DNA of 54,014 nucleotides. It comes from Roseburia sp. GTDB lineage: Bacteria > Bacillota > Clostridia > Lachnospirales > Lachnospiraceae. The position numbers were made by a program, and so were the translations under genes. Positions 22,478 to 32,199 of this stretch are shown here, one piece after another; the stretch's first letter is position 1, and every line of letters begins with the position of its first letter. The notes under the pieces are model-generated. The model was not told where the DNA came from. It was given only the letters and a program-made list of their open reading frames with translations, and ran no database searches. The stretch lies in assembly GCA_022771695.1 (NCBI GenBank), contig JALEKJ010000010.1, forward strand, positions 1 to 54,014. Reading direction: 5' to 3'.

Positions 22478-23062
22478 TTATACATAACACATAATATGTC
22501 GCACAATTACGTCAATCCCCGCTATCCACAACAGGATTGCGCCTCCCACATATGCTTTTGTTTTATGCACAAACCCAAAATGATATCCCGTATACATCCC
22601 GGTCACCACAACCGCTACCGTCAGGCAGGCAATCGTCGCCAGCATAAGCAGCAGGTCTGTCTTCAGAAAACCAAATGCGATTCCCGCGAGTAAGGTATAA
22701 ATACTCGTAACCGCTGCCATCCGGAAAAATCGTCCCAATCCAAGAGAATCTTCCCGATGCTCATTAATATGTTCATTGCGCACAGCCTTTACAATGAGAC
22801 GCACGCCTAAGGCAAAGTAAATGACCGCGGCAATCACAAGCCCCACAAATCCCTCATCATGTGTGGATTTGTTCCGGTAAAGGAGTACGGACAAATAATT
22901 GCCTATCGCCAAAGCTGCCAACTGCCATACAGCCACCAATCCACATATGATTGTCAACTGTTTCTTATCAACTTTTGCGACCAGTGAACCTTGGCATTCC
23001 ATTGCAGCAAAAATATCCAATGAGATACCTGCTATGATTAGCAAATTTTCTATCCAGTTCAT
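22478..23062 (-). CDS. MntP-like membrane protein
   Basis: 194 residues with six predicted membrane helices. The first helix carries GISLDIFAAM with the Asp typical of MntP (putative Mn2+ efflux pump) proteins, and helix 6 WIAGIDVIVRH carries a second Asp. The internal region between helices 3 and 4 is polar. Metal export is suggested by the family, but the match is partial and a LysE-type exporter cannot be excluded. GGAGGAAGG precedes the ATG. Confidence 0.65.
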   Translation of the reverse strand: MNWIENLLIIAGISLDIFAAMECQGSLVAKVDKKQLTIICGLVAVWQLAALAIGNYLSVLLYRNKSTHDEGFVGLVIAAVIYFALGVRLIVKAVRNEHINEHREDSLGLGRFFRMAAVTSIYTLLAGIAFGFLKTDLLLMLATIACLTVAVVVTGMYTGYHFGFVHKTKAYVGGAILLWIAGIDVIVRHIMCYV

Positions 23063-23120
23063 TCCCTTCCTCCTTCGTGCAGTTCTCTCTTATTATACTC
23101 TCTTCCTGCAGGATTTCAAT

Positions 23121-25205
23121 CTATTCTTCCTCTGTCTTGATTGCATTTGTCTTGTAGATGAATTTTACACTTCCGTTTACTCCGTCTGCAACACCCGTGT
23201 AGCTCTGATAATCCTCACCTGCATCCAACACTGCCTGCAGACGATCCATAAGCGGCTCAATATCCCCATTATAAGCATTTACAATTTTTTCGATTCCCTC
23301 TTCATTAAAGGTTACAATTCCGTCTGCCAGTTCATGTGCTCCTTCGCCAAGTGTGCCGACACCATCTACGATAGCGCCTGTTCCGTTCTTTAACTTGCCT
23401 GCGCCCTCGTTTAACGCATTCACACCGTTTACCAGTTCCGGTACTTTATCCGCCAAAGACTGTGTTCCGGCACTAAGTGCTGCGGCTCCTGTTACAAGAC
23501 TGTATCCGTTTGCCTGTGTAGCTTCAATGGAAGCTGCAATAGACGATTTCGTTGTCTCGATACCGGTTACCAAGGCTGTAGCTGCTGCCTGCTCTGAGGC
23601 GCTCCGACACGCTCCTACCACACTCGCAGCCGTGGTATCTGCACCCTGTGCGGCAATTCCGGAAGTTACCCCACTTGCAATCGCACCGATACTTGCCATA
23701 ACCTGCTCATGAATTGCAGCCTGATTCGATGCGCGGAAGCCGTTCAAATAGTTTTGATATTCTGCCACGCTCAGCGTTGTAACATCCAATCCCATTGCCG
23801 GTGCATTCTGTACAAACGCCTGCTCCGATACAACTGCAAACAGCGCCTGATACAGCGCGGTCGGATTACCGGATGCGTCTGTTGCCAAAGATGCCGTTAT
23901 CGTACCTGCGCTCCCGTTCATAGCGTCTGCAAAACTCTGCTTTGCCGCATTATAAATCATATTGTAGGTATCGGTTCCTGCCGCAAAATTTGCATCCACC
24001 GAAGCAACAGCCTGTGCGCTGTACGCAGCCTTTTCCGCATCGGTAAGCGGTGTTCGCAACGTGTTATCTAATGTTGCAATTCCATTGCTGATGGCCTGTG
24101 CACTGCTGTTTAATGTGGTCGCTCCGTCTGCCAAGCTGCCGGCACCGCTCTGCAATGAGCTCACACCGTCTGCAAGTGTATTCATACCGCTCTGGAATTC
24201 CCCAAGCTTCTCCTGCAGAGTGTCCACACCATCTGCCAGCTTTGCGGAGCCCTCCTGTAACTGGCTTGTCGCATCGGTAAGAGTATTTAACTGCTCCTCT
24301 AAGGAAGATGCGTCATCTGCCCCCTCTACGCTGATAAAGTTTGTCGCATTCATGACAACCGTCATCGTCATATCCAGAGAAAAGTTTTCCACATCTGCAG
24401 TCACCTCAAAATACTCCGGAATTGTCACATCTCCGTCAAAATCGTCATCTGACACTTTCAAGCTTTCTTTTAACCCAGGGAGTGTATAGCCGATTACCAT
24501 CTCACGATTTCCATCCGCAATAACTTTACCGTTTGTCACCTCTACATTTGAGAAGCCGTCATTTAAAACTAAGCCGCTGATTGCCATGAATGGCACATAA
24601 ACATCCCCGACTTTCTCGTGGTTCGTATAGTCAAATCGAATCGTCACTTTCCCGGATTTTCCTGCCAGTTCCTCCGGCGAGATTTCTTTTCCGTCCAGAT
24701 AATAGGTAATCTCCTGGCTTACCGGCGTCTCCTCTTTTCCTGTTCCCTGATAATAAATATCATTTCCGTCTGCCTGCCATACCACGCGCTTTCCTTCCTG
24801 CGTAAAAGTCTCATCCCCTTTTACGTTTGTGATGTCATTGAGCGTGGAAATATCCTCGATGGTCTTCTTGTTATCATTGTTAATCAGATGGTCGGAAACG
24901 ATAATCTTCTCTGCCGCTCCCGTACTGTCCGCGATGACATAAACGGTTTCTTCTTTTCCGATTTCTTTTTCGTTGATAGTAACTTTGCTGTTTAATACCT
25001 CATCAAGCATATCCTCTGTCTCGTCGGCAGCCTCTTCCTGTTCCGCTGCCTGCTCCGTTGTCTGGCTTACATTATTTGACGCTTTTGCTGCGTTTACATC
25101 ACAAACCGACACTCCGGTTCCCACTAATGTTACGATAAGAACTCCGGCAACAATCCGAATCACATATTTATTTTTAAATGTCTCTTTTAACTTTGCTAAC
25201 TTCAT
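23121..25205 (-). CDS. Exported coiled-coil partner of the RND transporter (YhgE/Pip-like repeats)
   Basis: 694 residues. One N-terminal membrane helix (IVAGVLIVTLVGTGVSVC), then an extracellular beta-rich domain (about 70-310), then long helical repeats of the form LxxGxxxLxDGxxxLxxG (LADGVDTLQEKLGEF, LADGVSSLQSGAGSLADGAT) seen in YhgE/phage-infection and EsaA-type proteins. No C-terminal membrane domain, unlike YhgE. It lies 40 bp downstream of the MMPL gene and may form a periplasm-like stalk for the exporter on the cell wall side. Confidence 0.82.
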   Translation of the reverse strand: MKLAKLKETFKNKYVIRIVAGVLIVTLVGTGVSVCDVNAAKASNNVSQTTEQAAEQEEAADETEDMLDEVLNSKVTINEKEIGKEETVYVIADSTGAAEKIIVSDHLINNDNKKTIEDISTLNDITNVKGDETFTQEGKRVVWQADGNDIYYQGTGKEETPVSQEITYYLDGKEISPEELAGKSGKVTIRFDYTNHEKVGDVYVPFMAISGLVLNDGFSNVEVTNGKVIADGNREMVIGYTLPGLKESLKVSDDDFDGDVTIPEYFEVTADVENFSLDMTMTVVMNATNFISVEGADDASSLEEQLNTLTDATSQLQEGSAKLADGVDTLQEKLGEFQSGMNTLADGVSSLQSGAGSLADGATTLNSSAQAISNGIATLDNTLRTPLTDAEKAAYSAQAVASVDANFAAGTDTYNMIYNAAKQSFADAMNGSAGTITASLATDASGNPTALYQALFAVVSEQAFVQNAPAMGLDVTTLSVAEYQNYLNGFRASNQAAIHEQVMASIGAIASGVTSGIAAQGADTTAASVVGACRSASEQAAATALVTGIETTKSSIAASIEATQANGYSLVTGAAALSAGTQSLADKVPELVNGVNALNEGAGKLKNGTGAIVDGVGTLGEGAHELADGIVTFNEEGIEKIVNAYNGDIEPLMDRLQAVLDAGEDYQSYTGVADGVNGSVKFIYKTNAIKTEEE

Positions 25206-25245
25206 ATGAAACCTCCACTTTCTTACTCACATCTTATATTCTTAA

Positions 25246-27357
25246 TTACACCGATGCATGTTCACCGGTTGCAGCCACCTTTGCTTTTTTTGCCCGAAAT
25301 CCGATGCTGGTCGCACAAATGACGCGGTCAAATATCATAAACATAGATGGCAGAATAAAGATTACCACGATCATACTGATAATCGCTCCGCGTGCCATCA
25401 AAGAGCACAGCGAACTGATCATATCGATATTGGAATACATTCCTACACCAAAAGTTGCTGCAAAAAAGCTTAATGCACTGACAATAACTGACTGCATAGA
25501 ACCGCTTAACGCCTGTGTCAATGCCTCCTGTTTCTCTACACCTTTATATCTCGCCTTCTTGTATTTGTTCGTCATGAGAATCGCATAATCAACGGTTGCA
25601 CCAAGCTGTATGGTTCCGATTACGATAGACGCAATAAACGGTAACGTAGTTCCCGTGTATGCCGGAATTCCCATATTAATAAAGATGGCGAACTCAATGA
25701 CCGATACCAGAATAATCGGGAGCGATACGGACTTGAATACCAGCGCAATGATAAAGAAGATTGCACCGATGGAAACGGCACTTACACGTTTAAAGTCCTC
25801 ATCCGTTATCTCGATTAAGTCCTTCGTACACGGTGCTTCTCCAATCAGCATTGCTGAGCTGTCATACTTTTTAATGATAGAATTAATTTCTTCGCACTGT
25901 GCATTGACCTCATCCGATGCCACTGCATATTCTGAGCCAACAATCATCATCTGATAATCACCGCTGATCATAATTTCCTGCACATCCTCCGGTATAAATT
26001 CCCTCGGGATGCCCGGTCCTACCAGCGAATCGAAGCCCAGCGCCATCTTAACGCCATCCACCTTACTGATTTCATCCATCATCGCTTTCGCGTCTTTCGC
26101 CGGCAATTTGCTGTCCGCGATAATCATATGTGTTGCACCCATCTGGAAGTTTTCTTCCAGCTTTTCATTTGCCGTGATACTGTCAAGCTCCTTTGGCAAC
26201 GTACCCGCCAAATCATAGTAAACATCCGTATGTGTGTATCCGTAAATCGCCGGAACCAAAATGATAAGGAACGCAAGCAAAAATACTTTATAGTGCTTCA
26301 CAACCCAGCCGGAGATGCTTCCCAAGTCCGGCATAATCGGGCGGTGTTTCGTCTTCTCAATCACTTTATCAAATACAAGCAACATAGAAGGAAGCACAGT
26401 AACACAGCAGATAACACCAAATATAACGCCCTTTGCCATTACAACGCCAAGGTCCATACCAAGTGTAAAGCTCATAAAGCAAAGTGCAATAAATCCTGCC
26501 ACCGTGGTGATGGAGCTCCCGACTACCGAAGTGATGGTATTCGATATTGCATGAGCCATCGCTCGTTTTTTATCTCCGTTAAAACGTTCCTGCTGCTCCT
26601 CATAGCTGTGCCACAAGAAAATGGAATAGTCCATGGTAACGCCCAACTGTAATACAGCTGCCAACGCCTGTGTAACATAGGAAATCTCCCCCTGGAACAC
26701 ATTGCTACCCAGATTGTATACAATCGCCATTCCAATACTAAGCAGGAAGAATACCGGCACAATCGCCGAATCCATCGTTAACGACAACACAACAACCGCA
26801 AGAATAACCGCAATCAATACATAGATTGGTGTCTCTTTGTTGGAAAGATTTTTGGTATCGGTAACAACGGCTGACATACCACTGATGTAACATCTTCCCT
26901 TTACAACATCCCTTATTTCCTCGATGGCATCCATCGTCTCGTCTGCCGACATAGATGTATCATAGAGCACTGCCAATATGGTACTGTCTGCATCTCTATT
27001 ATTAAAAAACTCATAGATATCATCCGGCAGCATCTCCATCGGAATACTGATGTCCGCCAAAGAATCATACCAGATAACAGCTTTTACATGCGGCACCTCG
27101 GCAATCTCTTCTCGCATGGTCGAAATATCCTTTGCCTCCATCCCCTCCACAACGCAGAAGGAAAATGCACCTGTTCCGAATTCCTCCAGCAGTATATCCT
27201 GCCCCTTCATTGTCTCGATATCTTCAGGCAGATATGTAAGGATATCATAGTTAACTCTCGTGTTAAGATACCCGATGCCTGCCGGAATCAACAACAAAAT
27301 ACTTAAGATTAGTATTGGTATCCGAAACTTCACAACACCTTTTCCAAACTTAATCAT
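25246..27357 (-). CDS. RND/MMPL-family exporter
   Basis: 703 residues from the ATG at 27357 (AGAGAGG 7 nt upstream; 27363 also possible). Twelve membrane helices in the 1+5+1+5 pattern: helix 1 (RIPILILSILLLIPAGIGYL), a large loop (about 35-185), helices 2-6, a second loop (about 350-510), then helices 7-12. The helix-4-like segment LQLGVTMDYSIFLWHSYEE and its repeat IQLGATVDYAILMTNKYKK carry the conserved Asp-Tyr of proton-driven MMPL pumps. Probably exports lipids or antimicrobial molecules. Operon TetR-controlled (27522). Confidence 0.92.
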   Translation of the reverse strand: MIKFGKGVVKFRIPILILSILLLIPAGIGYLNTRVNYDILTYLPEDIETMKGQDILLEEFGTGAFSFCVVEGMEAKDISTMREEIAEVPHVKAVIWYDSLADISIPMEMLPDDIYEFFNNRDADSTILAVLYDTSMSADETMDAIEEIRDVVKGRCYISGMSAVVTDTKNLSNKETPIYVLIAVILAVVVLSLTMDSAIVPVFFLLSIGMAIVYNLGSNVFQGEISYVTQALAAVLQLGVTMDYSIFLWHSYEEQQERFNGDKKRAMAHAISNTITSVVGSSITTVAGFIALCFMSFTLGMDLGVVMAKGVIFGVICCVTVLPSMLLVFDKVIEKTKHRPIMPDLGSISGWVVKHYKVFLLAFLIILVPAIYGYTHTDVYYDLAGTLPKELDSITANEKLEENFQMGATHMIIADSKLPAKDAKAMMDEISKVDGVKMALGFDSLVGPGIPREFIPEDVQEIMISGDYQMMIVGSEYAVASDEVNAQCEEINSIIKKYDSSAMLIGEAPCTKDLIEITDEDFKRVSAVSIGAIFFIIALVFKSVSLPIILVSVIEFAIFINMGIPAYTGTTLPFIASIVIGTIQLGATVDYAILMTNKYKKARYKGVEKQEALTQALSGSMQSVIVSALSFFAATFGVGMYSNIDMISSLCSLMARGAIISMIVVIFILPSMFMIFDRVICATSIGFRAKKAKVAATGEHASV

Positions 27358-27447
27358 TTCCATTCCTCTCTTTCTTTTTTCAGTGCCCACATTGTATAAA
27401 AAAAAGACTGAATATAAAATATTCAATCTTTCAAAACTGTATCGACA

Positions 27448-27477
27448 TAATATACAAATTCACAAAAATGTATATTA
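27448..27477. promoter_or_regulatory. Operator of the exporter operon
   Basis: Perfect 9-bp inverted repeat TAATATACA/TGTATATTA separated by 12 bp (30 bp total), 91 bp before the exporter start and 45 bp after the TetR gene's end. Fits a TetR-type dimer-of-dimers operator overlapping the promoter. Confidence 0.65.
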
Positions 27478-27521
27478 CATCCAACAAATATTTAAAGTTG
27501 TATAGCGTAGATACCGTACTA

Positions 27522-28094
27522 TCACTTGGAAATCTCTTTTAAAATGTCGTCCATGGAGCGCTTAATGATGTAATCGTAAATCTCTACCAGCTCCTTTGCA
27601 GGAATCGTCATACCGGACTGAATCCATGTAATTACGACATAACACATGGATTGTGCATAGTATTCTGCAATTCGCTCCGGTGTCAGCCAGACATATTTTG
27701 GTGTCCTACCCGCCGCAGATTCTTTGATGAACTTAAGCAGAACGCGTTGCACGCACAGCTTTGCAATACTCTCAAAGGAATTCTGTCCCTCCAAACGGCT
27801 CGCCTTCGTATAGAACTCCTTATCTCGCTCAATATTCGTAAACAGAAGCAACAGAGATTCACTCACCATGCCATTCTGCAGCAACAGCTCCATCGGCTTT
27901 AAAAGTTCCGTTGTGATAATCCACTCCAGCAGTTCGTACTTATCCTGAAAGTGATTATAGAATGTAGGTCGTATCACTCCTGCCTTATCCGTTATCTCTT
28001 TGATTGTGATTTTCTCAATCGGTTGCTTTAACGCCAGTTCCTTGAAACTCTCCGCCAAAAGTGCATCGATTGCTTCTCTTCCCTGTCCAGTCAT
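27522..28094 (-). CDS. TetR/AcrR-family regulator
   Basis: 190 residues. N-terminal helix-turn-helix IEKITIKEITDKAGVIRPTF then YNHFQDKYELLEW (TetR box, about 25-58). The C-terminal ligand domain resembles the DhaS/TetR_C_8 group. It precedes the exporter on the same strand, with the 30-bp operator between, so repression of the exporter relieved by a ligand is likely. Confidence 0.92.
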   Translation of the reverse strand: MTGQGREAIDALLAESFKELALKQPIEKITIKEITDKAGVIRPTFYNHFQDKYELLEWIITTELLKPMELLLQNGMVSESLLLLFTNIERDKEFYTKASRLEGQNSFESIAKLCVQRVLLKFIKESAAGRTPKYVWLTPERIAEYYAQSMCYVVITWIQSGMTIPAKELVEIYDYIIKRSMDDILKEISK

Positions 28095-28117
28095 AACTCC
28101 CTCTCACAAAATCAGTC

Positions 28118-29170
28118 CTACAAAACAAGCTTGCCCACTGTAATAGACCTCGCCTCGGCATCATCTCTAAGATTTAGCATGTCACCCGTCTCCAGCACTT
28201 TTACCAATGGTCTTAAAGGAAAATCTTCAAAGTTCTGTGCAACGACCGCATGTGTGCCATTCGACAGTTCCACTTCACATCCAACCGGATAAACAGCAGC
28301 CTTGTGCATAAGTATATTCACCAAATTGGGATCGAACTGTACCCCTGCCATCGCCATCACAAACTCCATCGCATCGGATGGCGCCTGCGCTGCTCTACCC
28401 GGCCGTTTCGATGTCAACGCATCGTAGCTGTCAGCCAGCTTAATGATACGGGCATATAGGTGAATCTCATCCCGCGCCTTATTCAACGGATACCCCTGTC
28501 CGTTATACCACTCATGATGTTCCAGTATTCCAGCATATACTTGCGGTGAAAAACGATAGGTTCCGCGTACAAACTCTGCTCCCAGCTTCGGATGGCTCTT
28601 AAAGACCTCTCTGTCCTGTCCCTGCAGCGGCCATGTTCCATTTACAATATCGGGGTCGATAAAACGCTTTCCTATATCATGTAAAAATGCTGCCGTCGCA
28701 AGCTGACATAATTCCTCCTGCAGAAGTCCATATCTCACACCGACCATAATGGATATCAGTCCTACCTGAATGGAATGATAATAGATAAAATCATCGTAGT
28801 TCTTAATGTCTATCATGTTGCACATCACGTCACCGTTACGCACAATGTTCTCCACAACAGACTCTATTGTTTTCTGGATTCGAATTTCTTCTACGGTGGG
28901 CTCCTCGCCGTCCACCGTAAATGTAAACAGCTCATGCACCATCTTCAGTGCCCTGCTTCTAATCTGCGGGCTGATAACTTCTTGTATCTCAATGCCCCTT
29001 GTAAACTCATCATCGATGTAGACACCCGGGAAGCCCAAAAATTCAAGATGCGAAATGTACTCCTCGCTCAGTAACAGATGCTTTGCTAAAAGAAGTCTTC
29101 CTGCGCCATCATAGATATCTTGTCCCAGTGCCATTCCCGGCATCAATCTGCTCGTCGGCAAATAACGCAT
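28118..29170 (-). CDS. HD-GYP domain protein (probable c-di-GMP phosphodiesterase)
   Basis: 350 residues. N-terminal region (1-100) is a DUF3391-like lead; the HD-GYP domain follows with YYHSIQVG, metal-binding HDIGK near 165-169, and HHEWYNGQGYP where the GYP triad is kept. A C-terminal beta part (VELSNGTHAVVAQNF) ends the protein. It should hydrolyse c-di-GMP. Runs away from the plus-strand GGDEF/HD-GYP gene at 29567. Confidence 0.88.
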   Translation of the reverse strand: MRYLPTSRLMPGMALGQDIYDGAGRLLLAKHLLLSEEYISHLEFLGFPGVYIDDEFTRGIEIQEVISPQIRSRALKMVHELFTFTVDGEEPTVEEIRIQKTIESVVENIVRNGDVMCNMIDIKNYDDFIYYHSIQVGLISIMVGVRYGLLQEELCQLATAAFLHDIGKRFIDPDIVNGTWPLQGQDREVFKSHPKLGAEFVRGTYRFSPQVYAGILEHHEWYNGQGYPLNKARDEIHLYARIIKLADSYDALTSKRPGRAAQAPSDAMEFVMAMAGVQFDPNLVNILMHKAAVYPVGCEVELSNGTHAVVAQNFEDFPLRPLVKVLETGDMLNLRDDAEARSITVGKLVL

Positions 29171-29226
29171 GTACTTTTTCTTTCCTCTCAGTTGAATAAA
29201 TGTCGAATATAGATATTTTATCTCAT

Positions 29227-29457
29227 TTATTCGTCAAATTCAATCGTCACAAAGTACCCTTTTGGCGTTTCTTTTACATCTACGACAGTTCCTTCTTTTG
29301 ATTTAATTCTCTCGCTCACGGTATAATTTGCTGACATCGCATACGCTTTCCCCAGTGTGTAGTAATACGAGTTCGGCAATTTACCCTCTGTAATGGGCAG
29401 CACATCTCCGATTTCCAGCAATCCGGTACGCTCCATTTTAAACTCTTCTCTTCTCAT
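29227..29457 (-). CDS. Hypothetical protein, 76 residues
   Basis: Begins MRREEFKMERTGLLEIGDVL with AGAGGAAAT upstream. A small beta-rich protein, TPKGYFVTIEFDE at the C-terminus, no membrane segment. The sequence KEGTVVDVKETPKGYFVTI suggests an OB- or SH3-like barrel. It precedes the HD-GYP gene on the same strand by 56 bp, and may share its function. No family recognised. Confidence 0.7.
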   Translation of the reverse strand: MRREEFKMERTGLLEIGDVLPITEGKLPNSYYYTLGKAYAMSANYTVSERIKSKEGTVVDVKETPKGYFVTIEFDE

Positions 29458-29566
29458 ATTTCCTCTATTTCTACCGCTTTTCTAAGTCTTTCCTACTATT
29501 GCCATCCGAAACCCATTATAGTATAATACACCTGCATTCTCAAGATATTTATAACGAAGGAGTACT

Positions 29567-31165
29567 ATGAACGCTCAGGAAAATTTACTGGAAAATTTTT
29601 TATCACATATCATCAGCACGTTGGATTCCGATGAGATTTTCGACAGGATGATTGATACTCTGAGAAATCTCCTTAGACCGGACGGTCTATTGCTCATGTA
29701 CGGGGAGAAGACATATCATGTCTATCATATCACCAGACATTGGGGCGATGTCTCTTTTGAAAAAGATTATTGTTCCCCAAGCGATTCTTTTCTGGCAAAA
29801 TTAGCTTCCAGAGACAACTATATCCCTATGGACCAGACTTCCGAGGACATTATTTCTGCACTTACCAGTCGGCAGAGACGTTGGCTTAGCGAGCAGGATG
29901 TCACCGGTTTTTATGCATTAAAATATCATCAGGCAGTCATTGGCTTTCTTTTTATTATAGACCATGAACACACGCCGCTTTCCCCGGCGCAGATACACCA
30001 TCTGCACAGACTGGCGCGCTATTCTTCCTATGCACTGCGCAATGCGAACCTTTATCAGAACGCGTACCGCACATCGATTACCGATGATTTAACTTCGCTT
30101 TACAATCGCAAGCATGCCTTTCAGTGTATCGAAAATTATTGCGCTGAGAACCGCGATGCAACGCTCATTCTTTTAGATATCGATGACTTCCGCTTATACA
30201 ACGAGCTCTACAGCGTCAAAGAGGGAGACAACCTTATCCACCGTTGTGCACAGCTCATTTTACAGGAGCTTAGCGACACGGATATGGCATTCCGTTTTGG
30301 TGCCGATGAGTTTATGATTTTGCGCGAAGGCTGCGATATCGACGCTGCCAAAGAATTCACGCAGCGTATCGTCGAACGTATTACGCATTCACCTTATTCC
30401 ACCGATATGATTTGGGATATTACAATTACCTGTGGTATCTCCGCATTCCCAACAATTTCCAAGGATGCTCACTCATTCCTTCATAATGTTGAGCAGGCAG
30501 TTTACTATGGTAAGCTTGAAGGCAAGGGATGCATGGCAGTCTATCGCCATGGTATGGAAGACCGTTCCCAGAACCCTGATATCCGTGCAGCCTATGAACG
30601 TGTCGCTCCGACTATCTATGCGCTGACTGCTGCGATTGATGCAAAAGATAATTACACGTTCATTCACTCTATGAATGTATCCAGATACGCTGTTACACTT
30701 GCCGAATCACTTGATATGAACGCCAATGAGATTGAGATTATCCGCGATGCGGGTATGTTGCATGACATCGGCAAAATTAGTATTCCGGAAAACATTTTAA
30801 AAAAGACTACGCACCTTACAAATAAAGAGTACGATATCATGAAGACCCATGTGGAGAATTCCACAAAGATGATTCGCTATCTGCCGGATATGGATTATGT
30901 AATCCCTGCCGTAGTCGGACATCACGAACGCTATGACGGCAAGGGATATCCAAGAGGTCTTGCCGGAGAAGAGATTCCGTTAATGGCCCGCATCCTCACG
31001 ATTGCGGATTGTTTCGATGCAATGACTGCGCGCAGACCATACAAGCAGCCAATGCCTGTTTCCTATGCTGTCAGCGAATTACAGAATAACAGCGGAACAC
31101 AGTTTGATCCCGCACTCGTCACTCAATTTGTTTCTCTTATTTATGAAGGAAAAATTGCGGTTTAA
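29567..31165 (+). CDS. GAF-like / degenerate GGDEF / HD-GYP protein
   Basis: 532 residues. A GAF-like sensory domain (1-160), a GGDEF domain with DLTSLYNR (174-181), LLDIDDFRLYNE (202-213) and GADEF at 245-249 in place of GGDEF, and a C-terminal HD-GYP domain with MLHDIGKISIPENIL and HHERYDGKGYPRG. The altered GGDEF signature suggests that the diguanylate cyclase site is inactive and binds GTP as a regulator while HD-GYP degrades c-di-GMP. GAAGGAG precedes the ATG. Confidence 0.9.
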   Translation: MNAQENLLENFLSHIISTLDSDEIFDRMIDTLRNLLRPDGLLLMYGEKTYHVYHITRHWGDVSFEKDYCSPSDSFLAKLASRDNYIPMDQTSEDIISALTSRQRRWLSEQDVTGFYALKYHQAVIGFLFIIDHEHTPLSPAQIHHLHRLARYSSYALRNANLYQNAYRTSITDDLTSLYNRKHAFQCIENYCAENRDATLILLDIDDFRLYNELYSVKEGDNLIHRCAQLILQELSDTDMAFRFGADEFMILREGCDIDAAKEFTQRIVERITHSPYSTDMIWDITITCGISAFPTISKDAHSFLHNVEQAVYYGKLEGKGCMAVYRHGMEDRSQNPDIRAAYERVAPTIYALTAAIDAKDNYTFIHSMNVSRYAVTLAESLDMNANEIEIIRDAGMLHDIGKISIPENILKKTTHLTNKEYDIMKTHVENSTKMIRYLPDMDYVIPAVVGHHERYDGKGYPRGLAGEEIPLMARILTIADCFDAMTARRPYKQPMPVSYAVSELQNNSGTQFDPALVTQFVSLIYEGKIAV

Positions 31166-31170
31166 AGAGA

Positions 31171-31227
31171 TGGCTGTCCGCAAAAGGACTGGTCCTATAT
31201 GTGCCTGTTTCCTTTCGCAGACAGCCA
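31171..31227. terminator. Convergent inverted repeat between two genes
   Basis: TGGCTGTC/GACAGCCA outer arms with further pairing inside (57 bp in all), lying between the ends of the GGDEF/HD-GYP gene and the DUF308 gene. No clear T run, but the location fits a bidirectional terminator. Confidence 0.55.
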
Positions 31228-31228
31228 C

Positions 31229-31837
31229 CTAATTATCTTTCTCCGTTTCCGGCTCAGACTCAACTTCCCGATATGGTGACTCGAGAGCTTCTTCCTCTTT
31301 TCGTTTCGCTCTGGCTACCCGAATCGCCCGGCTTGCAACCCAGATATCAGTCATACCATCATAGATAAGCGCCACACCGATAAACTGAAGCGCCAATGTC
31401 ACAATTCCAAACGCATTGACAATGCAAAGCACGCCAAAGACTAGGCTAATAAGTGCAATCAGCAACATGCTCCACCATTTCTCATAGCCATTCGCCTTTG
31501 TCTCAAAGGAAAGCTTCATATCCTGAATACCATGTACACAAAGCATCACACCAATCACAATCGGAACTAAACTCACAATGCTCTCCGGGCGTACAAATAT
31601 CCAAACACCAACCAACACTACGATAGGTCCAAGTACCGCTCCGAATGGATGCAGGTCCTTATTAATAAAGTAAGAAAAAATATTCACCACGCCGATAACA
31701 ATAAGCCCCGCTGCCAGTACTTTGCAAAAAATATCAATCGTCTCTGCCGGCCATATCAAAAGTACGACACCGAGCGCTACACATACAAGTGCCGATAAAA
31801 TCATATCCGCTTTGATTCTCTTTATTGTATCCATCAT
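31229..31837 (-). CDS. DUF308/HdeD-like membrane protein
   Basis: 202 residues from the ATG at 31837 (AAGGAAGA upstream; 31834 also possible). Six membrane helices in three pairs of the repeated HdeD pattern (LSALVCVALGVVLLIWPAE, VLAAGLIVIGVVNIFSYF, LGPIVVLVGVWIFVRPESIV) and a charged C-terminal tail. HdeD-type proteins are linked to acid stress in Enterobacteria; in Firmicutes the role is open. Promoter TTGAAG-17-TATAAT at 32001-32029. Confidence 0.88.
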   Translation of the reverse strand: MMDTIKRIKADMILSALVCVALGVVLLIWPAETIDIFCKVLAAGLIVIGVVNIFSYFINKDLHPFGAVLGPIVVLVGVWIFVRPESIVSLVPIVIGVMLCVHGIQDMKLSFETKANGYEKWWSMLLIALISLVFGVLCIVNAFGIVTLALQFIGVALIYDGMTDIWVASRAIRVARAKRKEEEALESPYREVESEPETEKDN

Positions 31838-32199
31838 ATTCCTATTCTTCCTTTCCGCTACACCGTAAATCCGCGGTGCAACACTCAAGAGCCTATGGCT
31901 TTTTCGTTCACGGCTTTCGCGCATATTATATCGTGAGCAAAGCTCACTCAATAATTTCGCCGCTCGTCAATCATGCAAGCATGTTGACTCGCTTGCGCTC
32001 ATTATATCATGTTTCATAAAGGGCTTCAACAAAGAATCGGCTTCGCTTGACAGTCTCCTGCCCATTCGCTAGACTTACTTTAGCTATGCGCTTCGCGTCC
32101 ATGGCATTCATCGTGGGTGACTGATACGCACTTCGGCGCGTCAAACTTGTTTGGCGGTATAATATCTAACGACCTTATATTTTACAGGAGGAATTCATC
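31838..32199. other. 362-bp intergenic block of palindromes between divergent genes
   Basis: No coding frame. It contains the promoter of the DUF308 gene (TTGAAG-17-TATAAT, 32001-32029), a second TATAAT on that strand (31925-31930), the hairpin GTGAGC/GCTCAC (31933-31947), a 30-bp near-palindrome around CATGCAAGCATG (31972-31983), and several UUCG-capped short stems (32041-32095, 32128-32140). The plus-strand YbaK gene has TATAAT at 32158. Looks like a dispersed palindromic repeat element. Confidence 0.5.

Noticed and set aside
23700-24500. Plus-strand frames over the coiled-coil protein
   Set aside because: Shadows of the repetitive minus-strand gene, same strand bias and no ribosome binding sites.
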